Both the position numbers and the translations under genes were made by a program. From contig CALFHQ010000374.1 in assembly GCA_937876385.1 (NCBI GenBank), forward strand, positions 1 to 16,815: a stretch of 16,815 nt of DNA. Reading direction: 5' to 3'. Positions 1-7,207 of the stretch are shown piece after piece. The stretch's first letter is position 1; every line of letters starts with the position of its first letter. The notes below the pieces were generated by a model. It was not told the DNA's origin. It did not search any database and worked only from the letters and a program-made list of their open reading frames with translations. The stretch is from an uncultured Pseudomonadota bacterium (GTDB lineage: Bacteria > Myxococcota_A > UBA9042 > CAIXZC01).

Positions 1-2
1 GA

Positions 3-1043
3 GGGGCCGTTTACGTACTTCACGTTCGAGACTCCCTCGTCGTTGGAACCCGCTCGTTCTTCAACGAAGCTCTCTTTGCCCCCACGACAACCGATCTGGA
101 ATCCCTCATCTTCCAGTTCTACGAAGTCCACGAGCCTCCTCAGCTTGTCATCAGTCGATTGCCCCCCGACCAGGCCACAACCCTCGCCGAACTCCTCGCC
201 GATGAGTGGAAACACAAGGTCTCCTTTGCCACTCCGAAGCAGGGTTCCAAGCTCAAACTCATCGAAATGGCCGAGAAGAATGCGGCTCTGCTCGTGCAAA
301 AGGAAAGCGAAAGCGCATCCTCACGAGAAGAACTGAAGAGGGAACTGGAAGAAGCTTTCCATCTTCCTCTTTCGCCGGAAGTGGTGGAATGCGTCGACAT
401 CTCCTCCTTCCAGGGAAGCGACTCGGTGGGCTCCATCGCCGTGGCCAGGGAGGGAGTCTTCTCTAAGAAGGAGTATCGCAGTTTCCATATCAGAGGTGCC
501 ACCACTGATGACTTCACCATGATGCGAGAGGTAGTCACCAGACGCCTGAAACAACTGGGCGACGACTCCACCCCGCGACTCATCGTCCTCGACGGCGGAC
601 GCCCACAGCTTCGAGCAGTTGCCCCCCTCTTTGAGAATCTCGAAACCCCGGTGTATCTGGCAGCGATCGCCAAAGCTCGAAAGGAGAAGAACCTCCCCGT
701 GGACCGAATTCTTCTTCCTGACAGCGACGAACCACTGCCCATCGCGTCCCACTCCCGGGTGATGCACTTCATCATGAGCCTGCGGGACGAAGCCCACCGC
801 TTCGGTGTAGCCTTCCACCGAAAGAAACGAAAGAAACGGGTGCTCACCTCCCCTCTTCTTCAGATTGAGGGAATTGGGAAAAAGCGGCGCATGGATCTAA
901 TCCGCCATTTTGGCTCCTACGAAGCCATCTCCAACGCTTCCCAGGAGGCTTTGAACGACGTTCCAGGGTTGCCCCGGGATGTTGCCGAGCGTATATTCTC
1001 CTTCTTCCAGGAGCTTCGCTCCAAAGGTGATGACATCCAGTAG
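3..1043 (+). CDS. uvrC: UvrABC excinuclease subunit C, C-terminal part (5' end outside window)
   Basis: This is the last 346 residues of UvrC, the nuclease that cuts damaged DNA on both sides of a lesion after UvrA/UvrB recognition. The frame is open to the window edge and begins near GAVYVLHVRD, which matches the stretch after the UvrB-binding region. The RNase H-like endonuclease core is intact: ECVDISSFQG (Asp at fragment residue 132), LIVLDGGRPQ (Asp 197) and RDEAHRFGVAFHR (Asp 262, His 265, His 272). A tandem helix-hairpin-helix DNA-binding region follows at about residues 287-334 (IEGIGKKRR, VPGLPRD). The GIY-YIG domain that makes the 3' cut must lie upstream. The gene ends 36 bp before the next gene, probably in the same transcript. 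Identification is firm. Confidence 0.95.
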   Translation, partial: GAVYVLHVRDSLVVGTRSFFNEALFAPTTTDLESLIFQFYEVHEPPQLVISRLPPDQATTLAELLADEWKHKVSFATPKQGSKLKLIEMAEKNAALLVQKESESASSREELKRELEEAFHLPLSPEVVECVDISSFQGSDSVGSIAVAREGVFSKKEYRSFHIRGATTDDFTMMREVVTRRLKQLGDDSTPRLIVLDGGRPQLRAVAPLFENLETPVYLAAIAKARKEKNLPVDRILLPDSDEPLPIASHSRVMHFIMSLRDEAHRFGVAFHRKKRKKRVLTSPLLQIEGIGKKRRMDLIRHFGSYEAISNASQEALNDVPGLPRDVAERIFSFFQELRSKGDDIQ

Positions 1044-1079
1044 GAAGAACACCCGCCTTGCAATTTCACCGGAGGGATC

Positions 1080-3086
1080 ATGAGCCTGAAGAAACAATTT
1101 ACCGGTAAAAGCGCCACCGTCGTCCTCGATGGATTGGGTTTGCATCCACAAACCGAGTGGAAAATTGTCTCCACAATGTGGCAGCGCCTCGACTCTGAAC
1201 TTCAAGAGAAAATGATTCGAATCCTCGGCGACGAGGAGCTCGTCCAGGCAGCATTGGCCCCAACGTCTCATGGCGTGGCGCGAGCCTGGAGCGATCGTTC
1301 CAAAGGCGACTGGCTGGATCTGTTCACGCAGATTCGCCAAGCACGGTGCGCCCTTCGAACATCCATCGGGGATGAGCAATTTCGCCAGATCACCAATGAA
1401 ATCAGAGTCCAGGTGGCCGAAGAATTCCACTACGCACCCTGGGCCGTTAACACCCCCTATATCTTCTCTCTCAGACAAAATCGCCCGACATGGATCACCC
1501 GAACGGCGGGGGTCTTCACTGGGCAGGAAGCCATGGAACCGGAGATCATGGGGAACTCCGACACGGGGCATCAGCAACTCTTCAACCTCGCTGTCGCACG
1601 ACAGATCCCCCGGCAGATCGGCGATCTCATAAAATCCGACGAGTTCTTTGAGAACGACGCGCTGAACCGGGATCTCACCCGGGCCGGAAAAGGGGGCCTC
1701 GTGGTCTTCAAGACCCTTCTCTCCGGCGAATACGGAGATGACGGCTTTGTGCACAGCGCTTGGCCCCACATGGAAGCGTTCTTCAAACTGTACTTTGAGC
1801 GCCTCTCCCTCCCCCCGGAGAACCTTCAGGTGGAAGCGGTCTTAGACGGCCGAGACTCCCCGGGTGACTCCTCCCTGGTTTCCAAGACATTGGACGGAAG
1901 GGACCGCTACGGTTTCCTCTACAAGCTTCGAGCCCTGCTAAAGAAGTACAACGCCGAGTCAAGCCTCTCCTGGATCCTGGGACGACAGTTCATGGACCGG
2001 GACTACAAGGGGGGGATGATTCAAGTCGAATACGACGCCGTCGTGAAGAACACGGGCCGAAAAGTCCAGTCCCTGGATGAGGCCTTTGCCCTCATCGGCC
2101 AGGAGCACGTTGGGGGCAAAACCGACCCGATGATCGAGCCCATTGTCGTGGGCAATCCTCGCACCGTGGGAGAAGACACAGTATTCTTCAACGCCATCTT
2201 CCGTGCCGACAGACAAGAGCCCATCACCGCTGCCCTCATGGGTCTCACCGATTTCATCCGGAAGCAGGCGACTCAGAAGAACAAGCTCGACACCTGGGAT
2301 GATTTTCACTGGATCACCCCCTTCAAGAGCCTCGTCATGTGGTCCATGATCGAATACCACAGTGACTTTGGTGATGGCGGCGCCCACATGGTGGTAAAAA
2401 ACGAGCCGCACCCTCACAACGTCCTCTATCTCCTCAACAAGAAGTACCCCGACTTCCGCTTCCTCTTCCTCACTGAAGGGGTCAAGGAGAAACACATGGG
2501 GCTGTTCTCCCGGGGACGCCGCTCAAGACCTCTCGAGCCCGCCGAGACTCAGATCATCGTCTCTTCCTATGGAAGAAGCGAAGGGATCGCCAGCGACAAC
2601 GATCTCTACAAGGTGCCGCAGATGCGTCATCCGGAGATCGCTCGAGAACTCTCTGCTGCGATGACTTCGAGCAAGTACGACGTCATCGCGACCAACTTCC
2701 CCGGCGCTGACATGATCGCGCACCTCGTCATGAACCACTTCGATGCATGCAAGAAGGCCATGCTTTCGCTGGAAACCGCCTTGGCCGACATCGTCCCGGT
2801 GGCCATCAACAACGATTGGGTTCTGGTCATCACGAGCGACCATGGGAACATCGAACACTACGGTCCAGACCACGGCAACAACGACGTCCTCACCACCGTT
2901 ATCCTTCCCGAAGACAGCCCTCTGGAAGCAAACGAGCCGCCCGACTACCAGGCAAGACTGTTTGACATCTCTATGACCACTCTCGCTGCATTGGGGGTCA
3001 CCCCTGAGGACATCAATGCACCTGAAATTCCCCGAAATCTCAGGGAAGATCCAAACCGTCTGGTTGCAGTGCCACTGGTGAAGTAG
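1080..3086 (+). CDS. Divergent cofactor-independent phosphoglycerate mutase-like enzyme (alkaline phosphatase superfamily)
   Basis: This 668-residue protein keeps the GpmI motif order. VLDGLG (metal ligand Asp17) comes first, then MGNSDTGH (nucleophile Ser160), VHSAWPH (His226), LDGRD (256-260), GRQFMDRD (301-308), FRADR (374-378), GADMIAH (Asp544, His548) and SDHGN (Asp587, His588). GpmI interconverts 3- and 2-phosphoglycerate with two Mn ions. The protein is about 150 residues longer than usual GpmI, with extra sequence at about residues 30-120 and 385-480. Two usual signatures are altered. The AETEKYAHVTFF-type segment is replaced by a region around PAETQIIVSS, and the final HTAHTTN-type metal-histidine motif reads NNDVLTTVI. 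A GGAGG at 1071-1075 fixes the start. A true mutase is likely, but another phosphotransfer reaction is possible. Confidence 0.75.
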   Translation: MSLKKQFTGKSATVVLDGLGLHPQTEWKIVSTMWQRLDSELQEKMIRILGDEELVQAALAPTSHGVARAWSDRSKGDWLDLFTQIRQARCALRTSIGDEQFRQITNEIRVQVAEEFHYAPWAVNTPYIFSLRQNRPTWITRTAGVFTGQEAMEPEIMGNSDTGHQQLFNLAVARQIPRQIGDLIKSDEFFENDALNRDLTRAGKGGLVVFKTLLSGEYGDDGFVHSAWPHMEAFFKLYFERLSLPPENLQVEAVLDGRDSPGDSSLVSKTLDGRDRYGFLYKLRALLKKYNAESSLSWILGRQFMDRDYKGGMIQVEYDAVVKNTGRKVQSLDEAFALIGQEHVGGKTDPMIEPIVVGNPRTVGEDTVFFNAIFRADRQEPITAALMGLTDFIRKQATQKNKLDTWDDFHWITPFKSLVMWSMIEYHSDFGDGGAHMVVKNEPHPHNVLYLLNKKYPDFRFLFLTEGVKEKHMGLFSRGRRSRPLEPAETQIIVSSYGRSEGIASDNDLYKVPQMRHPEIARELSAAMTSSKYDVIATNFPGADMIAHLVMNHFDACKKAMLSLETALADIVPVAINNDWVLVITSDHGNIEHYGPDHGNNDVLTTVILPEDSPLEANEPPDYQARLFDISMTTLAALGVTPEDINAPEIPRNLREDPNRLVAVPLVK

Positions 3087-3166
3087 GATTTCAACTGGAG
3101 AACCTTGTTGTCACAATCCTCTCGATCACCTGCTCAGCATGCGAGTTCATTCACCCTGGATCTCAC

Positions 3167-3184
3167 GAACGGCTGCAACCGTTC
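3167..3184. repeat. Short inverted repeat in the intergenic region before rloA
   Basis: GAACGG and CCGTTC form a perfect 6-bp stem around a 6-base loop. It lies 81 bp after the mutase-like gene. No run of T follows, so it is a weak intrinsic terminator at best. It could be a protein-binding site or chance. Nothing else stands out between 3087 and 3219. Confidence 0.3.
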
Positions 3185-3219
3185 CCACCGCCAGGCACAT
3201 CCTCACGTCAAAAAAGGGG

Positions 3220-3249
3220 TTGAAACACGGAGCATCGATCCACTAAACT
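3220..3249 (+). promoter_or_regulatory. Putative sigma70-type promoter of rloA-rloB
   Basis: TTGAAA (3220-3225) is followed after 18 bases by TAAACT (3244-3249), a fair -35/-10 pair. Transcription would start near 3256, inside the inverted repeat at 3253-3278. It would give the defence pair its own promoter, independent of the mutase-like gene. Confidence 0.4.
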
Positions 3250-3252
3250 GTA

Positions 3253-3278
3253 GTTTGCGAGATACTTTCGTCGCAAAC
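3253..3278. promoter_or_regulatory. Perfect 8-bp inverted repeat at the rloA promoter (operator or leader hairpin)
   Basis: GTTTGCGA (3253-3260) and TCGCAAAC (3271-3278) are exact inverted copies separated by 10 bases. The repeat covers the predicted transcription start and ends 14 bases before the rloA ATG, with the ribosome binding site AGAGGA (3281-3286) between them. As DNA it has the form of an operator for a dimeric repressor. As RNA it is a hairpin at the very 5' end of the message. No run of T follows, so it is not a terminator. No regulator gene is adjacent, so any controlling protein is encoded elsewhere or is RloA/RloB itself. Confidence 0.5.
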
Positions 3279-3292
3279 AAAGAGGAAACACC

Positions 3293-4687
3293 ATGCTTCT
3301 CCGTTTTACTTGCGAGAATTTCCTGTCCTTTCGGGATGAAATCTGCCTGAACATGATTGCCTCCCCGGAGAGGGGGCACGATGACCATATCATCGATAGT
3401 ACCGAGGGACCCAACGTTCGCATTCTGCGGGCGGGGGCCATCTATGGAGCCAATGCCTCGGGCAAGAGCAACCTTGTTCAGGCCATGTTATTTGCCAGAG
3501 AACTCATTGTGGGAGGGACAGACCCCGAAGACTTGCTTGAGTTGGAACCATTCCAATTAGACGAGAACTCACCGAACGAGCCCACCCGGATGGAGTTTCA
3601 GATCAAGACGGACGGAAGAGTATTTGACTACGGTCTCGTGATGACTGCTCGCCAAATTGTGGAAGAGTGGTTGTATGTGAAAGGGGCAGGGCGCGAGGCG
3701 AAGTGGTTCATCCGCCAAGTGGATGAAGAAGGACATTCAGTATTCGATTTTGGAGCGCAAATGGCGAGCAAATCCAAAGACCGACAGTTCCTGGAATTCC
3801 TTGGAAGAGGGACTCGCCCCAACCAGCCATTCCTTACCGAAGGAGCCGAGCGGAACTTCGAAAAGATGATGCCACTGTACCGTTGGTTTCGAGACGTCCT
3901 CCAGATTGTGCTGCCGGATGCAGAATACAGACCATTGCTTTTTCGAGCGTCCACAGATCGCCGATTTGTTGATTTCCTAGGACAATTGCTGAAGATGGCG
4001 AACACCGGCGTTGAATCCATCACCTGGGAACCCCTCGACATGACGCCGGAAAAACTACTGGACGCTCTCCCCGGGGAGGCTTCCAAGAGACTAAGGAAGG
4101 CGCTCGCGGACAACGAGACCTTTTATGTGGGCAGAGTTGGGCGAGAGGCGGTTCTAGTCTCGTCGACGGATGGCAAAATCCAAGCCCATTCCCTACGAGC
4201 CATCCACAAGTTAGGCAACGATGGAAGAGAGCACGTGGGTTTTGACCTTGGTTTGGAATCAGACGGAACCCGTCGACTGGTTCATCTGGCACCGGCCCTT
4301 CTGGATCTGGGTTCTCAGGAACGAGTATATGTAATGGATGAGATGGACCGAAGTCTACACCCGAAGTTGAGCCGTCTTTTTGTCCATCTGTTCTTGAACA
4401 TGAGACCCATCCAGGAAAGCCAACTCGTGTTCACAACCCACGAATCCCACCTGCTCGATCAGAACCTCCTGCGGCGGGACGAAATCTGGTTCACTGAGAA
4501 ATCGGAGCACGGAGACAGTCGCCTGTATTCCCTGGCCGAATTCGATATTCGGAGAGACTTGAAGTTGGAGAAGGGTTACCTGCAAGGGCGGTTCGGTGGA
4601 GTTCCCATATTTGACGAGGACTCGCCATCGACGATTCTGAATTCCTGCAGCGAACAGAATGAGGCGGACGAACACGGTGTTGCATAG
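3293..4687 (+). CDS. rloA: RloA/AbiLi-type AAA-family ATPase (anti-phage defence candidate)
   Basis: This 464-residue ATPase of the SMC/ABC-like AAA_15/AAA_21 group starts with the usual LLRFTCENFLSF strand. Walker A is GANASGKS (52-59), the signature-like motif is ESDGTRR (322-328), Walker B is VYVMDEMD (345-352) followed by SLHP, and the switch histidine is in FTTHES (His383). The C-terminal YLQGRFGGVP (429-438) is characteristic of RloA/AbiLi proteins. Such ATPases sense infection and control a partner effector. The stop codon lies inside the start of rloB, so the two are translationally coupled. The start is supported by AGAGGA at 3281-3286. No membrane segment is visible, so it should be cytosolic. 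The family assignment is strong; the phage specificity cannot be read from sequence. Confidence 0.85.
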   Translation: MLLRFTCENFLSFRDEICLNMIASPERGHDDHIIDSTEGPNVRILRAGAIYGANASGKSNLVQAMLFARELIVGGTDPEDLLELEPFQLDENSPNEPTRMEFQIKTDGRVFDYGLVMTARQIVEEWLYVKGAGREAKWFIRQVDEEGHSVFDFGAQMASKSKDRQFLEFLGRGTRPNQPFLTEGAERNFEKMMPLYRWFRDVLQIVLPDAEYRPLLFRASTDRRFVDFLGQLLKMANTGVESITWEPLDMTPEKLLDALPGEASKRLRKALADNETFYVGRVGREAVLVSSTDGKIQAHSLRAIHKLGNDGREHVGFDLGLESDGTRRLVHLAPALLDLGSQERVYVMDEMDRSLHPKLSRLFVHLFLNMRPIQESQLVFTTHESHLLDQNLLRRDEIWFTEKSEHGDSRLYSLAEFDIRRDLKLEKGYLQGRFGGVPIFDEDSPSTILNSCSEQNEADEHGVA

Positions 4688-5312
4688 CAAATACAGAAAG
4701 AAGAGACCGCTGAATCGTGAAGACGGCGGCCATCGTGACTCCACACTGGTGGTCATTGCCACCGAAGGGCAATGCACAGAGAAACAGTACTTCGAAATAT
4801 TTCGAAGTTCCCGGGTGCACATCCAGGTTCTAGAGACGAAGGATACTCACTCCAGTCCCAAACATGTTCTCGAACGGTTGCTACAGTTCGAGAGAGAGGT
4901 TGATTTAGGCAAAGGAGACATCCTCTGCCTGGTTCTTGATGTGGACCGTTGGCACAAGGTCAATCTCAAGACCGTATGCCACGATGGACAGAACCGAAAC
5001 TACATCCTAGCCATCAGCAATCCGTGCTTTGAAGTCTGGCTTCTCAGTCATTTTGAGGACCTCACACAGGCATCAGTCCAGGCGACCTCGTGCAGGATGT
5101 ATGAGAAGAAACTGAGAGAAACCTTGGGTCACTACAACAAGTCGAATTTGGACCTGACCCAGTTTTCACAAGAGAACATTGCCCAAGCCGCATTGCGTTG
5201 CCGGGAAGCCGATATCAACCCGACTGACCGCTGGCCGCGCAAAGTTGGGTCACATGTATATCGAATAATTGAAGAGTTGCAGAAGCGCGGGGTTGAGGCA
5301 AAAACAAGATAG
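4659..5312 (+). CDS. rloB: RloB/AbiLii-type TOPRIM-like effector, partner of RloA
   Basis: This 217-residue protein has the RloB hallmarks. A basic N-terminus (RKKRPLNR) leads into VVIATEGQCTEKQYF, with a conserved acidic residue at Glu36. LVLDVDR follows (Asp94, Asp96), then ILAISNPCFEVWLLSHF (117-132) and a C-terminal WPRKVGSHVYRIIEEL. The Glu plus Asp-x-Asp arrangement resembles a TOPRIM metal site as in OLD and PARIS AriB effectors, so a nuclease role is likely but inferred. Lactococcal AbiL pairs the same two families. The ATG at 4659 overlaps rloA by 29 bp and has no clear ribosome binding site. An in-frame GTG at 4677 follows GAGG (4661-4664) and would shorten the protein by six residues. 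A hand count at 4681-4920 gives about 49% G+C, against about 62% at 12841-12960. Confidence 0.85.
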   Translation: MRRTNTVLHSKYRKKRPLNREDGGHRDSTLVVIATEGQCTEKQYFEIFRSSRVHIQVLETKDTHSSPKHVLERLLQFEREVDLGKGDILCLVLDVDRWHKVNLKTVCHDGQNRNYILAISNPCFEVWLLSHFEDLTQASVQATSCRMYEKKLRETLGHYNKSNLDLTQFSQENIAQAALRCREADINPTDRWPRKVGSHVYRIIEELQKRGVEAKTR

Positions 5313-5334
5313 CGTGTCTAGATGACCCTGTTTA
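5306..5334 (-). repeat. Solo copy of the AAACAGGGTCA-type element end
   Basis: The 15 bases at 5320-5334 (reverse strand TAAACAGGGTCATCT) are identical to 15137-15151, the right end of the small inverted-repeat element. Extending left, 23 of 29 positions match between 5306-5334 and 15123-15151. It covers the end of rloB and the last codon of the convergent lipoprotein gene. It may be a remnant element end or a shared binding site. Confidence 0.5.
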
Positions 5335-7122
5335 TTTGGTCCAACGTCCCAGCCAGTACGCCCACCGGAAGTCCACTCCGGGGTTCATTCCAGAGCCGTC
5401 GCCGTCGCCGTTGACCCCGTAAGGATGGGAACGCCAATGGTAGTTGCTGTGGGGACGGATGTTCATGGGAACCGGAGCGTCTGCGATGAGTTGACCGTTT
5501 CGCCCCTCGTATCCCAACAGGGTGATGGTGCTGTCATCCAACGCCACGCACTCAAAGGCTTCAATCTCCGCTTCGTCGCAATTCTCCCTCGCCCACTGCC
5601 AGTACGGCGGCTCCGGGAACCATCGCAAGGTCTGCAGTCCCTGAGCCATGGCCTGGGCGTCAGGAGCCTCGGTCATGCCGCTCATCGCCGTGGCCCCAGC
5701 CATCCCGCCGGCATAGATGAAGTCGTAAAAGCTCTCTGCCGTTTCACGAGGCGGCCGCTCGCCGCCATTGTCATACAACTCGAAGGCGAGGACGGAGCGC
5801 AGCTTGGCCGACACGGCCGGCGATTCGGTGATGTATCTCACTGCCAACCAGGCCCCCTGGAAAGCCATGTTCACATTGGAGTAGTTGGTCAACAGCCCTC
5901 CGTCCACCAGCATCATGCTCTCTTTGCAGATTCCCGGAAGATCCCGCTCGTTGATGAGTTCGTCGTACAGGTAGCTCTTCAACGCTTCATCCTGAGTGAC
6001 GTAGACCAGAGTCCCAACGACACCCAGAGCCATGATGGCGTAGAAGCCGTTTTGAATCCCCGGGAAGTACACTCGGTCCAGGTTGTTCTCGTTCATATAC
6101 CCGTGCAAAGTCGTTCGCCCGTCGGCGTCTGGAAGCTCCAGATCGTATCCACTTTCCTGGACCTCCATCAACGCCTGGCCCAGTTTCAACGCATCCGATT
6201 GGAACTCCTCTTTGAGCTCGTCTAAGAACGTATCGTCGTCCTTAATGACTTCCCAAGAGGCGCCATAGGCAGCGATCCAGCCGATGTACTGGTCCCGGCT
6301 GCACGAATCCTCCCACACCCAATTGGGGTAGAGCCCCCCGGAGTTGTCCGCACGCCATGTACCGTTGGTCTTCTCCTCGGGGAGGGGGTTGCCTTCCTCG
6401 TCAAACAACGCAGTCAACTCCAGATCCGCCCCGTAGGATGGAATGTCGGTGCGGATATATCCTCGGGCGATGACCCCGTCGACGCCGGTAATGGCAGACG
6501 CCATGTGCAATCGCTCCAAATCGGCCTTGAGGTGCTCCCGAGCGATGGCCACCTCCTCTTCGGGGTATCCATAATCCCGCAAAACACCGTACCGAAAAGC
6601 ATCCGCCGCAATGCCGTTGCCGCCGTACAGTCCGGCCACCTTGTGCCAGGTCGTCACCACCTCTTCCGGTTTCTTCCCCGAAAAGCCCTCAAAGTCCCAT
6701 CCGTCACTTTCCCGAAGAAAGGACTCGATGAGGCCCCGATTCTCGTCATTGTTGTCGTTGCTCACCGACACATCGGCGTTGACCCCATTGCCCCAGGCGT
6801 TGAAGGCGTGGAACTGGCGATCGTACTTCCGGGCCAGGGCTTCCAGTTCAGCGTCGTACCCTTCCATTCCCGGCCCCGGAATCAATGTGGGCTCCAATGC
6901 AACGACGACATCTTCTTCGGTTGCATCTCCGTCGGGAATCGAGGTTGAATCCTCCGGTGCTGCCTCGTCCGCCGTGGAATCCATCGCTGTGGTATCGACG
7001 GTGAAGTCTGCGGCGAGGTCGACGGCGGTGTCAGCCGGCCCATCGTTGGACCCGGAACTGCACCCCGCCATTCCAACCGAGACGGCCATCAACCCAACCA
7101 GGAACGCTTTTCGAATGATCAT
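5332..7122 (-). CDS. Uncharacterised lipoprotein with acidic linker
   Basis: This 596-residue protein begins with a lipoprotein signal peptide (basic IIRK, hydrophobic core, lipobox GMAGC with Cys21), so it should be anchored to a membrane from the periplasmic side. Residues 22 to about 85 are a low-complexity Asp/Thr/Ala/Glu linker. The rest looks like one globular, helix-rich domain with many Trp/Tyr and Gly-Asn motifs, for example AITGVDGVIARGYIRTDIP, TWRADNSGGLYP and CSRDQYIGW. This composition recalls helical toroid carbohydrate-active enzymes, but I see no motif that proves it and I do not recognise the family. AAGGAG (reverse strand, 7129-7134) is well placed for the ATG, and a promoter is visible at 7160-7188. 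The gene converges on rloB with a 19-bp gap and no visible terminator. Confidence 0.85.
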   Translation of the reverse strand: MIIRKAFLVGLMAVSVGMAGCSSGSNDGPADTAVDLAADFTVDTTAMDSTADEAAPEDSTSIPDGDATEEDVVVALEPTLIPGPGMEGYDAELEALARKYDRQFHAFNAWGNGVNADVSVSNDNNDENRGLIESFLRESDGWDFEGFSGKKPEEVVTTWHKVAGLYGGNGIAADAFRYGVLRDYGYPEEEVAIAREHLKADLERLHMASAITGVDGVIARGYIRTDIPSYGADLELTALFDEEGNPLPEEKTNGTWRADNSGGLYPNWVWEDSCSRDQYIGWIAAYGASWEVIKDDDTFLDELKEEFQSDALKLGQALMEVQESGYDLELPDADGRTTLHGYMNENNLDRVYFPGIQNGFYAIMALGVVGTLVYVTQDEALKSYLYDELINERDLPGICKESMMLVDGGLLTNYSNVNMAFQGAWLAVRYITESPAVSAKLRSVLAFELYDNGGERPPRETAESFYDFIYAGGMAGATAMSGMTEAPDAQAMAQGLQTLRWFPEPPYWQWARENCDEAEIEAFECVALDDSTITLLGYEGRNGQLIADAPVPMNIRPHSNYHWRSHPYGVNGDGDGSGMNPGVDFRWAYWLGRWTK

Positions 7123-7159
7123 GTCGGACTCCTTGCGACGATGCCACTTTGCTCGGGCG

Positions 7160-7188
7160 ATTCTAGCGAAAGTCCTTTGGAGTCACAA
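7160..7188 (-). promoter_or_regulatory. Putative promoter of the acidic-linker lipoprotein gene
   Basis: On the reverse strand TTGTGA (7183-7188), a 17-base spacer and TAGAAT (7160-7165) form a good sigma70-like pair about 38 bp upstream of the ATG. It lies just after the SDR gene in transcription order, so the lipoprotein gene can be transcribed independently of the genes before it. Confidence 0.5.
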
Positions 7189-7207
7189 GGAAGGATGGGG
7201 TTGGAAT

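Noticed and set aside
897..1769. A 290-codon open frame on the - strand across the uvrC-mutase boundary
   Set aside because: Both genes beneath it have clear catalytic motifs; the antisense frame shows no family features.
3104..3118. CTTGTTGTCACAATC resembles CTTGTTGATTCACAATC at 14987-15003, beside the repeat element
   Set aside because: The match needs a two-base gap, is short and lacks the AAACAGGGTCA core, so it may be chance; I do not treat it as a left end of the rlo module.
5313..5331. Terminator between convergent rloB and the lipoprotein gene
   Set aside because: The 19-bp gap contains no stem-loop or T run.
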